64,000 nt of DNA from Ceratobasidium sp. AG-K (Eukaryota; Basidiomycota; Agaricomycetes; Cantharellales; Ceratobasidiaceae): positions 2,728,001-2,792,000 of the forward strand of contig JAWNGF010000006.1 in the NCBI GenBank assembly GCA_037039685.1, given 5' to 3'. The position numbers were made by a program, and so were the translations under genes. Positions within the stretch are counted from its first letter, which is position 1; every line of letters starts with the position of its first letter. A model generated the notes under the pieces. That model had not been told where the DNA came from and did no database searches. It saw nothing but the letters and a program-made list of their open reading frames with translations. Below are positions 1 to 11,400 of this stretch, piece by piece.

Positions 1-1626
1 GAGTGGGGGTGTGAGTCCGTGAAGGGACCATCGCGCTCGACTCTTCTTGAATCCGGCTCGTGATGGTTCGCGAGCCAGAAGGAGTGCTCGTCCCGCTTGC
101 GACCGTATAGTCGCCTGGATCCTCGTTGGGGTCGAGCTCCTTCTCGGCGAGTCGAACAATCAGGGCGGGCGCATCGAATACAATGCCAGGACTAGTCGAG
201 AGCACCGCGGCTTCGGACTTGATCGTTTCGACGAGTGCCGCAAAGCCACCTGGCGTAGGCCGAGGTTTGGCTGGGGAAGTCGGCGAGCTCGATGGGAAAG
301 CGAATACACCAGGGGCCGATCCGCCTAATGAAGATCCGGCCGGATCAGGAAACGACTTTGGGGCAACGGATTTCGGAAGCACAGGGGATTGAGATTTCGC
401 TGGCAGTCCTGGCTTGGGGCCAATCCCAGCGCTCGGCGGTCCGCCACCAGATACGGAAGAGAACACGCGTCCGAGATCCAGAGAGGGTCTAGTAGGGCGA
501 TCGTAATGCTGCATTTGCGGCCGCGCATGAGCGTCTAAACTTGATCGGCCGGGCGTTGGGGTGGGTGGAAGGGGGATGTTGTCTTTATGCAATGGGGAGC
601 GCCGGGTGAGAGATGGATACCGGCCGAGGGCGGGTGGTGGCTGTCGTTGTGCGGCGGCAGGATGTAAACCATGTACAAGCTCCGAGGTTTTGGCCCATAG
701 TCCCCAAAGTCCATGTTTCTTACCATCTGATGGCTTGGTGGAACGATGACATCGGGCGTGGGACCTGGGGCAACTGACGGGGGAGCGGGTGGTGGTGGAT
801 ACGTGAGTTTGACACGTAAATCCCGCATAAGACTGAGCTCAAGGTGAATAGCGAGATGCACATATACCTAGGAACATCATCGGAATGAATTATCTGATGG
901 CGTATAAGATAGGGGCACTCACCGCAATTCGCATAACGCGACACAGGGACTCGTAAATCGCTGGAGACTTGATTCCGCGTACCGCAAACGTGCCACCTAT
1001 AATAGACGGTGGCGGTTCATCTTTGTTTCCTAATAAGACAAGACGAGGGTTTGTGAGCTCAACCGGGAAATGTGTGAAATAGACTTACCACAGACCCACT
1101 CGGCCAATCCAAGTATCATCTCCCCGCCATGGCCCATCACCTTGTTGTCGTATTCGAACCGAGGCAGCGTCCACGTCCCAGCGTCAAACTTGCAAGCATA
1201 TCGGTTCGCCACTCTGGCACCGGAAGCGTCGCGGATAGTAGGAACAAACGTACTGGGAGACGATATCGTTAAAACTAGGTGCTTCGCCCCGTCTTTCTTC
1301 TCCTGCTTGGATCCGGATTTAGTCACGGCCAAAATAGCGCGGTTGATGTCCGCCAGTCGAGCCTCCGGGTCCCATCGTTCTTTCTCCTCCTCATCCAGTA
1401 TCTCCTCCTCCCTAGCCTTCCTAATGCCTTCCATCCACCCCTTGCTCTCGATTACTTCGCTCATCTCTGCCAGCGCCCCTTCGAGGCATCCCGCCCAGTC
1501 GTCTGCGAGCCCTTCTTCGCGCAAGATATGCAGCAAGACGGCGTGTTCGTGCTCGATCGCATCTTTAGTAAACTGGAACGAAGACGGGTCGGAGCCCGTC
1601 GCTGGAGCCGACACTGACGCCGACAT
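1..1626 (-). CDS. Unrecognised protein, 3' end beyond left edge
   Basis: Four exons were assembled on the minus strand: 1089-1626, 923-1029, 724-867 and <1-640. All junctions keep the reading phase (donors GTAAGT, GTGAGT, GTAAGA; acceptors TTAG, CCTAG, ACAG). The start is the ATG at 1624-1626. The visible protein is about 476 aa. It begins with an acidic, helical, Glu/Lys-rich N-terminal half (HEHAVLLHILREE near residue 27), continues with a more hydrophobic middle (GGTFAVRG, MRDLRVKL), and ends in a Pro/Ser-rich linker that is open to base 1. I recognise no domain family. The third exon could read on to a TAG at 535, giving a 325-aa product; I prefer the spliced form because the downstream frame stays open for more than 600 nt. 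Bases 1627-1914 upstream hold its promoter and the 3' flank of the next gene. Confidence 0.6.
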
Positions 1627-1914
1627 GATGCGGTGGCCGTGGTGGTGAACGATTATGGCATGCTCGTGCCCATATGACGCATGTCAAATGCGGGGGTAAG
1701 CGCTGGGCGTTAAATCGCCACACGGTGGCTGACTGACTCTGCCGAGGTTCATCAGTGGCCATTATTGGACATACCTTCCTCATTTACTCAGATAGAACCA
1801 CATATTTCTAATATCTAAGCGCCAAATTGTAACTCTACACGCGGGTACAGGTAAGACAAGCTACAAGCCATACACAGATCATGAACATCCAATGATTATT
1901 CCGGCGGTTGAAAA

Positions 1915-4900
1915 TTAAGACTCAAACGAATCGGAGACATGAATGGACGCCCAATCTTTCCCGTATTTAAATCTACTGAAATCAAACGATATGGGGTGGT
2001 CCGAAGGCTTCCTTGATATGGTAAAAAGAGAATCGACGACAACAGATTGACGATATGCGTGGGGAAGCCATAGCACGGGTTTGCCGTCGTTGTCCTGTAC
2101 CCATCCCTCAATATTTGTCAACTTGTCTAGCTGGTAACTGGCCACCCGCGAGGGCAGCGGGGCGGAGCGTGGGAAATCGTCAGGCAGCTCAGACCTGGAT
2201 ACACTTTGGCCCGATACATCCCATACATGCACTTCGCCGTCCCAATGCGTGGAAACAATACGCCCACCATCGGATAAGAAAACTATGGTTGTGGGATTCG
2301 AACCCCGGAATTTAGCAGGGCTGAGAACGGCCTCGCCGCTATGCACATCCCACATCTGCAACGTTCCACGACTAGAGAGTGAAGCGAGACGCCGACCGTC
2401 AGGGGAAAATGCAACGGAAAGAACAGAGTTTATATATGTGTCTCCGACTTCAAATAGGAGAGCGTCGGTCTCCGTATTCCATACGTAGACATGTCCGAGC
2501 AATGTACCCACTGCGAGGTAGTGGCCGTCTGGGGAGAGTGACACGGACCATAGTTTTTCGAGGTGCCTCTTTTCGAATGTTTGTATATGGGCTCCAGTAT
2601 GGGCATCCCAAGTTACTAGAACCACCGAAGAATCCTGACACAGAAAAGTGGATAGAATGTGCTGATCATCGGGTGAGGACACCCCCGACGCTTCATGACC
2701 AGGGTGTCCTTCATATAATTGGTGAAGAGCAGTCCCGTTCCCCGAGTCCCACACGCGCACGGTATTTTTATCGGCTGAAATAATCCACCCGCCATTGGGA
2801 GAGAATGAAACAGCGACAACTGGGCTAGAATGGCAAAGCGGGCCAAGGACAGTAGAGCCGGTGTATGCGTCCCACACCCAGATTGTTTCGTCCCGGGAGG
2901 CAGAAACAATACGCTGTCCGTCAGGCGAGAATGCAACTGATGTTACAGTATCCGAGTGTGAGCTGATCGGTTCAAAAACTGGAGTACCTGTATGCGCATC
3001 CCAAACTCGCACCGTGTGGTCCCCTGAGCCGGTAACGATACTGTGGCCATCAGGCGAGCATCCGACAGCACCAACAGCCAGAGCGTGTCCCTGAAGCGGG
3101 CTGAGAACGGCGGAATGCACACGTGCATCCCAAAGTAGCACTTTGCGATCGTATGAACCTGAAGCGATGCGTTGGCCGTCTGGTGAGAATGCAACCGAGT
3201 TTACCCAGCCAGAATGCCCGAGAAGCGGGTCAAACGCGATAGCACCAGTATCCATGTCAAACACTCGAACTGCCCCATCCCATGAACCGGACACGACGTA
3301 TCTATCACCAGGAGAAAATGCAATAGAAATCACAATACCGGAGTGTGGCAGAGTACGGATAGAAGTACTGGAGGATGCATCCCAGATTTTGACTGTCATG
3401 TCATATGAGCCCGACGCAACGTATTGCCCATCCAACGAAAACGTAACCGATTTGACCCCCCCATAATGCCCTTGAAGCAGTTTAGGATTGTTGTCGGTGT
3501 CACTAGTCACGTTCCATAATCTGACAACATTGTCTTGCGAGCCTGAGACAAGCTGAGAGCTATCCGGACAGATTGCAATTGAACGTAGCGGGCTAGGATG
3601 ATCGAGCACGAGTATGACACCAACGTTGACATCCACGTCCCAAACTCAAACCGTCCGGCAAGAATACAACACATGTTATGGCAGAAGTGTGTCCCACAAG
3701 TGGGTCAAAAACAAGGGCACCTGTGTTGGTATCCCAAACCCGTAGTTTATTATTGTCCGATCCAGAGACGATGCGTTGGCTATCAGGGGAGACGGAGACA
3801 GAATTCACGGGGCTATTGTGGGGTAGACTAAATAGAACCGCACTGGTCAATGCATTGAAAATCCGCGCTTGACCATCATGGCAAGCTGTGACTAGGAGCC
3901 TGCCAGTTGGGGAGTACGCCACAGCCGAAACTTGGCCGGAATGAGGTATAGGTCTCGACCACCTACTTGATAACCTTGTCAGGTGTTTGCTTTGAATCAT
4001 TTTGACTCTGTTCGGAAACTGATCCAATACGTTCCTGAATTGGTCCCATGCTTCAAATCCTATGGCAAGAGCTGAAATGTAGAGGTGTGGGGTACTTTGA
4101 GAAATTGGTAGATAAAAATCTGTAACAAGTCGTCAAAGCCCTTCTGCGTGAATTTGCAGTCCCTGACTTGCGTGCTACTTCATATTAGTACACTAAATGT
4201 CCTGATACACCTTGGCTAGGTACACACCAAGATCCAGTCCTTTATCCCCATGAGGGCCCATTCACACTTGTGAAGTTTACCCAACAGACTCATCACTTCG
4301 ATCCAGTACAATGACAGTGGTCTTTGTAACAGCTGTGATAGCAATATTATAACTGATTGGTGCTCTTTGTAGGCAGTCTTGAAGGTTCCAGTCGCTGAAA
4401 GATGGTCCATCCAGTAAACACAACTATATTCAAGGTGAGTTGGTATGTTTGCCCAAATCCGACTTGCTAAGTCCATGACTTTGTGGTTGTATAGCCTCGA
4501 GTCCTCGAGTCGGCATGTGTTGAACCTCAATTCTCTGACCATGGTCCATAAGCATGATGCTGCAATGGCTATATTTTGGTAGTTTCTATCAGTTCAATAG
4601 ATGATTGGGCAGTGTTCTGTCAGCATATAGTTGTTGAAAGACTGGTGTGATACGCGCACTATGCCAGAGGCATTGCGGTAGACCACAGAGCTAAGTTGAC
4701 AAATGACTCGCTGCAGCTCCACCAATTCTACTTGACTGTCCAATAGCTTTGATAGATCTGTGTCAGTAAGCGGAGTGCGCATGGTGACTATTACAGCTAT
4801 GCATGACTTGATTACCTCCGCACTACCTAGAGTTTCACCCAGCGCTTCATGCAGGATCCTGCTGTATAGTGAGTGGAGCTGTACTGTTGCGTCCTGCAAT

Positions 4901-5943
4901 GGTTTGTTGGATGTCATTTTGTGAATCTTCCTGCCTGGGTTCAGGCTGTTGCAAATAATATTGCATGCTGTTTGAGCCCATATAAATAACCCGTTTGCCC
5001 AAGCAGTCAGGCAAACAACCGTTCCATCTTCAAGCCATGGCTCCCGGCTCAGTGTTTCATTGTCTTCAATTAAATTTTTTAGACAGTGGCAAATCAATAG
5101 CCCTATGTTGCCCGCAACTGAGGCCTGGTAGTCATTGGACAATTCCCAATGAAGTACTTGGTTTGTTTTGAGCGGGCGCTCCATGTCATGGTTCTGCCAG
5201 CTAGTCAAAATGAACCTGACCCAGGGCACAAGCTGTGCAAGCTCAAGCAGGTATGTCACCAGCTGTGCCCGCATCCTAGGGCTGCCACATTCATCAAGTG
5301 CGTCAACAACAACAAACAACCTCTGTGGGAGTGCATCAAGAGGTAACAATTTAATTGGACCAACAATCATGCTACAAAAGCAAATTGCTAGTGCCAAGCT
5401 AGCAATCAGCGGCTCCTTTTGTAAGGCAGCCACAAGGTGTATTCCATATGAGTGGCATTTGAATGCAAGACTGAGAGCAACACTAGATAGGATATTCTCT
5501 GGCTGGCTCAGTTGCTCGCTGTCCCGTTTACAAAAGAAGGAGCCTGCTAGGTATCCACATTCATGGAGGCATTTACAGACAGAGTGGGCAATTGTGGTCT
5601 TACCAGACCCCGCCAAGCCAGAGAGCCAATAGATGGATTGTGAGGAGTCATTATCAGCCCATCCTTGTATGTTGGTGAGAGCTTTCGTCTGGGTTCCCTC
5701 TAGACAACCATCCATTGGGTTATAACCAGCATCTGGCGTTATCAGTCTTTTGAGAATATCCTGGTCTGCTGAAAGGGATTCTCTTGCTCGAAAACAAAGA
5801 TGACAGAAATGGAGGGAACCTGTGCTCACCATCTTTGAGCACGGCTTTCACCTGCAGAGCTATTTGGACTGCCATTCTGGTATCAAACTCTTCCTTCAGC
5901 CTCTTGAATTGCTTCAAAAACTTGTCGACCTGTTCTTGGGCAG
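1915..5943 (-). pseudogene. C2-NACHT-WD40 STAND (NLR-like) gene, C-terminal part, decayed
   Basis: This is the downstream part of one minus-strand gene whose 5' part lies at 13176-14100 beyond the inserted retrotransposon. A helical segment (from 5943) is followed by a 61-bp intron (5769-5829), then a NACHT domain with P-loop GLAGSGKTT and a Walker B-like VVVDALDECGS, then a helical linker, then about 13 WD40 repeats (3593-4027 and 1915-3636, typical units ending in RVWD). Family members act as signal-responsive NTPases in self/non-self recognition; that role is family knowledge. There are lesions. An in-frame TGA lies at 4594-4596 and another at 4133-4135. A frame break with loss of part of a WD repeat lies near 3593-3640. 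A plausible intron sits near 4168-4226 with a TACTAAT branch site. The retrotransposon interrupts the coding exon. The gene is therefore probably inactive, although the P-loop is intact. Confidence 0.85.
5939..5943. repeat. Target-site duplication, left copy (GGCAG)
   Basis: GGCAG directly precedes the 5' LTR and is repeated at 13171-13175 directly after the 3' LTR. A 5-bp duplication is normal for Ty3/gypsy integrases. The duplicated bases are codons of the interrupted NLR-like gene. Confidence 0.95.
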
Positions 5944-6089
5944 TGTCGTGAGCTAGCTCACTCCATCGGACTCGACCGTTGTCTTGCCCGCCTGTCTCCC
6001 TCTTTGCGTTACGTTCCCGTTTCCGTTTGCCGCGTTGCCACCTTCTTGTGGTTTCCTGTTACATTGTGTAACGCGGCTGTGCTTTGTAC

Positions 6090-6200
6090 GAGTCATGTCT
6101 GTTCATACAGCATGACTCACATGGACACTCCTGACTGGCTGTTATGTATGACTCGTGTGGCTGCGCCTTGTATGACTCGGCCACTTTCTGAATATATATA
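6090..6200 (+). promoter_or_regulatory. LTR promoter: TATA box with TGACTC motifs
   Basis: TATATATA lies at 6193-6200. Upstream are TGACTC cores at 6113-6118 (part of a perfect TGACTCA, 6113-6119), 6149-6154 and 6173-6178, plus one on the other strand at 6090-6095. They are about 23-24 bp apart in two pairs. TGACTCA is the known Gcn4/CPC1-type bZIP site; its use here is inference. Confidence 0.55.
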
Positions 6201-6225
6201 GAGGACCAACAAGCCTGGTAACCCC

Positions 6226-6237
6226 AGCTTGTTTTGT
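6226..6237 (+). promoter_or_regulatory. Predicted 5' end of retrotransposon RNA (self-primer)
   Basis: AGCTTGTTTTGT begins 33 bp after the start of the TATA run, where transcription is expected to start. It is a perfect 12-base complement of the primer site at 6401-6412. This is the Tf1/sushi self-priming arrangement, in which the RNA 5' end folds back and is cut to act as primer. Confidence 0.65.
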
Positions 6238-6400
6238 CTCGTCAAAACATCCCCTTTGAGTGACACTTAGAACCACCCCTACCCTCAAGAGCCTACAGAC
6301 ACTTAAGTGCGTTGCGGTTCAAGAGGTCACTTAGGTCTTAGTGCCGTCCACTCTCCTCCGCTGCTTGTCTCATAGGCACTTAGAAGAAGCTTACGACATT

Positions 6401-6412
6401 ACAAAACAAGCT
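6401..6412 (+). promoter_or_regulatory. Self-priming primer binding site
   Basis: ACAAAACAAGCT lies two bases after the 5' LTR, the usual spacing. It does not begin with the TGG expected of a tRNA-primed element, and it pairs over all 12 bases with 6226-6237 in the predicted RNA leader. Confidence 0.7.
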
Positions 6413-6427
6413 TAACAACATACAAAT

Positions 6428-8428
6428 ATGTCTATCCAAGAAGACGGAGGATCACGCCCCTCATCCACTATATCAACAAGAAGAGGACCCAGTCGGGCAG
6501 CAAGGCCCACAGGATCACTAAACGAACAAGATATCGCACAAATTCAAGCGGGAGGCCCTGCCCGATCACGCTCCCAAAGCCAAACATCAATGCCGGGAGC
6601 TTTTGGCATCGCTGACATGACAACCGTACAAGAGGAAGAAGCCACTATCACGAATAGGGAACCAGGAGATCTCACAAATGACCCCACTCCGGCTGCAATT
6701 CGCATTCCAACTGGAAGTCCAGGACCATCACGTCCCTTGTGGCCACTAGGGACTAGGAGGCAGTTCTTTTCTCCCCAACCTGAAGCTCATGGGGGCGTGT
6801 CACTTGTCCCCATTAGACCTCCTCCTACACCACACATTCCCAATGTCCCTACAGTTCCCCAAATTGGAGGAACCATCACCAACGCAGGACCAATTCCAGT
6901 GGCTTCCCAGCCAGTCACACCAGCAATTCCAGCACCACCGTATGTTCCACAGGGTTACTCCGGGCAATTGGCCCCGGTACAACAAAGCACCGGCGATCCA
7001 GGAAGCTCGAGTTCAAGTTCCAGCTCTAACAGCAGGACTGTGATCAGTAATTTAGACGACCTGGACGACCTTCTAGAAGGAAGACACAACACCACCCTTA
7101 GGGTTATAAACGGAATGAGAGTCACTATAGATCAAAGGCTTAGCGGCCTAGAACAGGCCACACAAGTACTAGCAAACAACCAGCAAATCTTTAACAATTC
7201 CATCAACACCCTACAAGGCACCTTGACGGACATTCTGAACTCGGCAAGAAATGGCGAACATAATTCTTTCCTAGTTGGTCAAGACGTAACCCGCCTTCGA
7301 AATGAGGTTACCAACACTCAAGGACTAGTGAACAATATACGCGAAGAACTCAACACTACCAGACAAGGGCAACTTGAGTGGAACAAGGCAGTAACACAAG
7401 GACTAGAAACCTTACGACAGGAAGGGACCTCCTTCACTACCAAGATCACAGAAGTCCAGGAAACGATCAACAACATGCGAGAAGAAATGGACGAAGCATC
7501 CCTGCACGGGATCCCCTCCAGGCGATCAAATTCTCCACCACACCCAGATGCGGAATCTACCAGGATCGACGAATTAGAACTAAGAATCCAACGACTGACC
7601 AAGAACCCAAACATCGGTAGCGGACCACGTCATCCCAAGGTGACCCGACCAGAAGCCTTTGACGGAAAGAAAGGAGAAGGTGCCGAAATGTTCATCACAC
7701 AAATGGAGAGCTACTTTTTACGTCTAGGCGATCAATACACTTCCAATGAAGAAAGGATCCGCGAAGCCCTAGCAAACTTCAAATCTGAGAACAAAGCCGC
7801 CACTCACTGGGCACAAGTACTTTTACGATTGCTTAACCAAAGGGAAAATAACCAAAACCTTGCCTCATGGGAAAGCTTCAAAACACACTTCATGGAACAA
7901 TTTAGCGACCCTAACAAAAAGGCAAAAGCCAAAATCGATATCCGGAAGTGCAAGCAGAACAATTCGGTAGCAAATTATGCTTCTGAGTTCCGTTACTTAT
8001 TGGTCGATGTCAACTGGGGACAGGAAGCACTGATCAACCAATTCAAGGAAGGACTGAAGCCTGAAGTAAAGACCGAACTAGTGCAATTTGAATTGACCCT
8101 GATTAACGAGGACGGAACAGAGCGGGAGCTGTCACTAGACCGGTGGATCTCTATCGCAATCTCTATTGACCAGAAATTGCAGCAAATCAAGACCTCTACA
8201 GGGAAGAAGACACCTCAAGCAACCGCTAGCGGACAACCCTCTACAAAGCGGCTACCCGACGAAGTTTACAAAGCAAGGATAGCAACCAACCGCTGCCTAA
8301 AATGCGGACAGGAAGGACACCGCTCATTCAAATGCCCGTCCAAGGATTGGATAACGACAGAACCTAGCGTTAAAGGGAGGGAGGCAACAATTGGAGAAGA
8401 CTCGGGAAAAGAAGGGGTCTCCCTCTAA
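6428..8428 (+). CDS. gag: Gag polyprotein
   Basis: A 666-aa ORF starts at the first ATG after the primer site. The N-terminal 250 residues are Pro/Ser/Gln-rich and probably disordered. A helical, coiled-coil-like stretch follows, then a retrotransposon gag domain (about residues 400-520, with HWAQVLLRLL and FMEQFSDP). Near residue 622 is a CCHC zinc knuckle (CLKCGQEGHRSFKC, spacing C-x2-C-x4-H-x4-C), which binds RNA during particle assembly. It ends in a TAA at 8426-8428 and overlaps the open pol frame for about 55 nt, where a -1 slip site is proposed. The ORF is intact. Confidence 0.93.
   Translation: MSIQEDGGSRPSSTISTRRGPSRAARPTGSLNEQDIAQIQAGGPARSRSQSQTSMPGAFGIADMTTVQEEEATITNREPGDLTNDPTPAAIRIPTGSPGPSRPLWPLGTRRQFFSPQPEAHGGVSLVPIRPPPTPHIPNVPTVPQIGGTITNAGPIPVASQPVTPAIPAPPYVPQGYSGQLAPVQQSTGDPGSSSSSSSSNSRTVISNLDDLDDLLEGRHNTTLRVINGMRVTIDQRLSGLEQATQVLANNQQIFNNSINTLQGTLTDILNSARNGEHNSFLVGQDVTRLRNEVTNTQGLVNNIREELNTTRQGQLEWNKAVTQGLETLRQEGTSFTTKITEVQETINNMREEMDEASLHGIPSRRSNSPPHPDAESTRIDELELRIQRLTKNPNIGSGPRHPKVTRPEAFDGKKGEGAEMFITQMESYFLRLGDQYTSNEERIREALANFKSENKAATHWAQVLLRLLNQRENNQNLASWESFKTHFMEQFSDPNKKAKAKIDIRKCKQNNSVANYASEFRYLLVDVNWGQEALINQFKEGLKPEVKTELVQFELTLINEDGTERELSLDRWISIAISIDQKLQQIKTSTGKKTPQATASGQPSTKRLPDEVYKARIATNRCLKCGQEGHRSFKCPSKDWITTEPSVKGREATIGEDSGKEGVSL
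8404..8410 (+). promoter_or_regulatory. Candidate -1 ribosomal frameshift heptamer
   Basis: GGGAAAA lies in the gag-pol overlap (the pol frame is open from 8374, gag stops at 8428). In the gag frame it reads G GGA AAA, the X-XXY-YYZ phase needed for a -1 slip. Pol lies in exactly the -1 frame. A downstream stimulatory structure was not modelled. Confidence 0.5.
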
Positions 8429-8430
8429 CT

Positions 8431-11400
8431 GTGTGTGGAGAGACCAAGAAACCGGCAACGGAAACAATGTACTTTAGAGCGACAAATGAATCTACCATTG
8501 TTTACGCAAACGTTGCCGGAATCACAGAACCTATCCCAACCCTCATCGATTCTGGAGCATCAAAAAACTTCCTGGACATTTCGTGGGCTCGATCCAACAA
8601 CATTCCACTCATGGAACTCTCCACTCCTAGAAGAGTAATTGGAATCCAGGGGAAAGAACTCTCTCACCAAATACGTTTCAAGGCAAGGCTGGAACTAGAA
8701 GTAGAGGGAAGAACTTTCAAACAAGTCTTCTTTGCGATGCCTACTGGAGAAACTAAACTTATCCTCGGACTGGAATGGTTAGAAGAATCGAACCCTGTTA
8801 TCGATTGGAAAACAAAGCACATATCATGGCGGACAGAAGCCATCCAAGCAAGGACGGCCTCAATAGACGACCTGCCCAAAGAATTCAAGGAATTTGCCGA
8901 CGTCTTCAGCGAAGAAAAATTCAAGAGAATCCCTGATCATCGCCCATACGACTGCGCCATCGACTTCAAGGAAGGAGCTGAACTTCCGAAACCAGCCAGA
9001 CCTATCCCACTCTCTCCGGCAGAGTCAATTGCGCTGAGAGAATACTTGGATGAAGAAATCGCAGCAGGGAAAATCCGACCAAGCAAATCACCCATTGCAT
9101 CACCTTGCTTCTTTGTCAAGAAACCAATCGACCCCAAAAACCCAGGGGCAGTACGCCAACTACGACTTGTTCAAGATCTCAGAGGAGTAAACACCATTAC
9201 GAAGGATGACAGATTCCCAATGCCCCTGATGGAAGACCTCTTGGATAAAATCAAGGACGCAAAAATTTTCTCCAAAATCGATTTGCGCATGGGTTTCAAC
9301 AATATCAGAATCAGGGAAGGAGACGAATGGAAAACAGCTTTCAGAACAAAAGAAGGACTGTTCGAATACGTCGTCATGCCGTTTGGACTAAAAAACGCGC
9401 CCGCCATATTCCAAAGATATATGAACCACATCTTCCATGATCTCATCGACATATGCGTCATAGTATATATTGACGACATCCTAGTTTTCTCTAAGGACAG
9501 AAGTCAACATACCGTGGATGTTAGGAAGGTGCTAAAAATCTTACTGGAAGAAAACCTATTCGCAAAGCTTCCAAAATGCGAATTCTTTGTGACTAAATTG
9601 ACATATACTGGACTTGGAATCAGCGATTCAGGCATCTCAATGGAGGAAGAAAAAGTCAAGGCAATAAAGGAATGGAAGGAACCAAGAACGGTCAAACAAG
9701 TTCAGGCGTTCCTAGGATTCGCAAATTTCTACAGAAGATTCGTCCCGAATTTCAGCCGTTTAGCAAAGCCCCTGACAACCTTAACAAGAAAGGAGAACAA
9801 ATGGGAATGGGGAAACGATCAACAGGAAGCTTTTGAGGGTCTAAAAACAGAAATCAGCAAAGAACCTACTCTACGCCATCCAAACCCTGACAAACCTTTT
9901 TTCCTGGAAACAGATGCAAGTGGAGTAGCAATGGGAGCAATCCTGTCGCAAAGGCAGGATGATGGCTACCTACACCCTATTGCTTTTCTTTCAAAGTCTT
10001 TCAACGAGGCTCAGCTCAACTACAACGTCCACGATAAAGAACTTATGGCTATCATAGAATCTTTAACACATTGGAGGCTATACCTTGAAGGAACAAGGGA
10101 CCCTATCACCATCTACACTGATCATAGGAACCTACAATTTTGGAAAGAAGCAAGAACATTCAACCGTCGACACGCAAGATGGCACCAATTGCTCGCTTCC
10201 TATAACTTTGACATCATATATCGTCCTGGAATCCTGTCATCAAAACCGGACCTGTTGTCAAGACGATCAGACCATGAGGATATCCCGACGCCCGAACAAG
10301 TTATGATATCTGTCGAAAGGTTCAAAGGATTTATGGGACAGATAGACACAAACATCATAGAGTCTATCAGGGAGGCTCAGGAAACAGACGAAGGATTGGC
10401 GCAAATCAAAGAAATCTGCAAATCGAGGGAAATGTTACCAAAAACCCTACAACACAGCGCAAAGGATTATGATTTCAAGGAGGGACTATTACGGTTCAAG
10501 GGAAGGATCTACATACCAGAAGATAAGGAAGCGAGACTGGCCATCATGCGGGTTCATCATGACTCAAAAATCGCGGGACATCAAGGACAGGCTAGAACAC
10601 TGGAACTAATATCAAGAAGATACTTTTGGCCAGGAATGAAGCAAAGCATAAACAGATACGTGGAATCCTGCGAGACCTGCCAACGGACAAAGGGATCAAA
10701 GCAAATAGTACCGATCAAGCCTCTGGAGATTCCAAAGGGACCATGGGAAGACATAGCGTTCGACTTCGTAGTGAAGTTGCCAAAATCCAGAGGATTAGAT
10801 AGCATCTTAGTAGTGGTGGACCGATTCTCAAGAATGGCACACTTCATACCATGCAAAGAATCCCACACGGCAGGCGACCTTGCAAATCTTTTCGTCACGA
10901 ATGTCTGGAAATTGCATGGTTTTCCAAAGAGCACAATCTCAGACCGAGGAACCACTTTCAATTCCAAACTTATGAAAGCCATTTATGAGAAAATTGGAAC
11001 TAGCCCAGGTTTCAGCACTGCCTACCACCCCCAAACAGATGGAATAACAGAGAGAATCAATCAATGGATGGAAGGCTGGCTACGATCATTTGTCAACTAC
11101 CGGCAGGATGATTGGGCGGACTTATTACCGATTGCGGAGTTCAGCTATAATCTACAGAAGCACCGCGTAACAGGTAGTTCCCCTTTCGAAATTGTCTACG
11201 GGAGGGAACCACTGTGGAACATCTCAGCAGAAGAATCGGCGGTTCCAGAAGCAAACAACATCACGGGAAAATGGCGCAAAATCCATGACGAAGCAATTGC
11301 ATCAATGGAAACCCAAAGGCTCCCAGAAGAAGAACCAAGGAACGCGTACCAAGAAGGAGATCTAGTATGGCTGCTGGGAAAGAACATTCAAACAAAAAGA

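Larger units (their letters stand above)
5944..6398 (+). repeat. 5' LTR
   Basis: Bounded by a short inverted repeat TGTCG...CGACA. It holds four TGACTC/GAGTCA motifs and a TATA box. The 65-aa ORF inside it occurs identically in both LTRs and is treated as chance. Confidence 0.97.

Noticed and set aside
2288..2310. T-loop-like GGGGTTCGAATCCC on the minus strand
   Set aside because: It lies inside WD40 coding sequence and no acceptor, D or anticodon arms can be drawn around it.
6004..6201. 65-aa ORF in the 5' LTR, repeated at 12776-12973
   Set aside because: Duplicated only because the LTRs are identical; it overlaps the promoter and has no domain.
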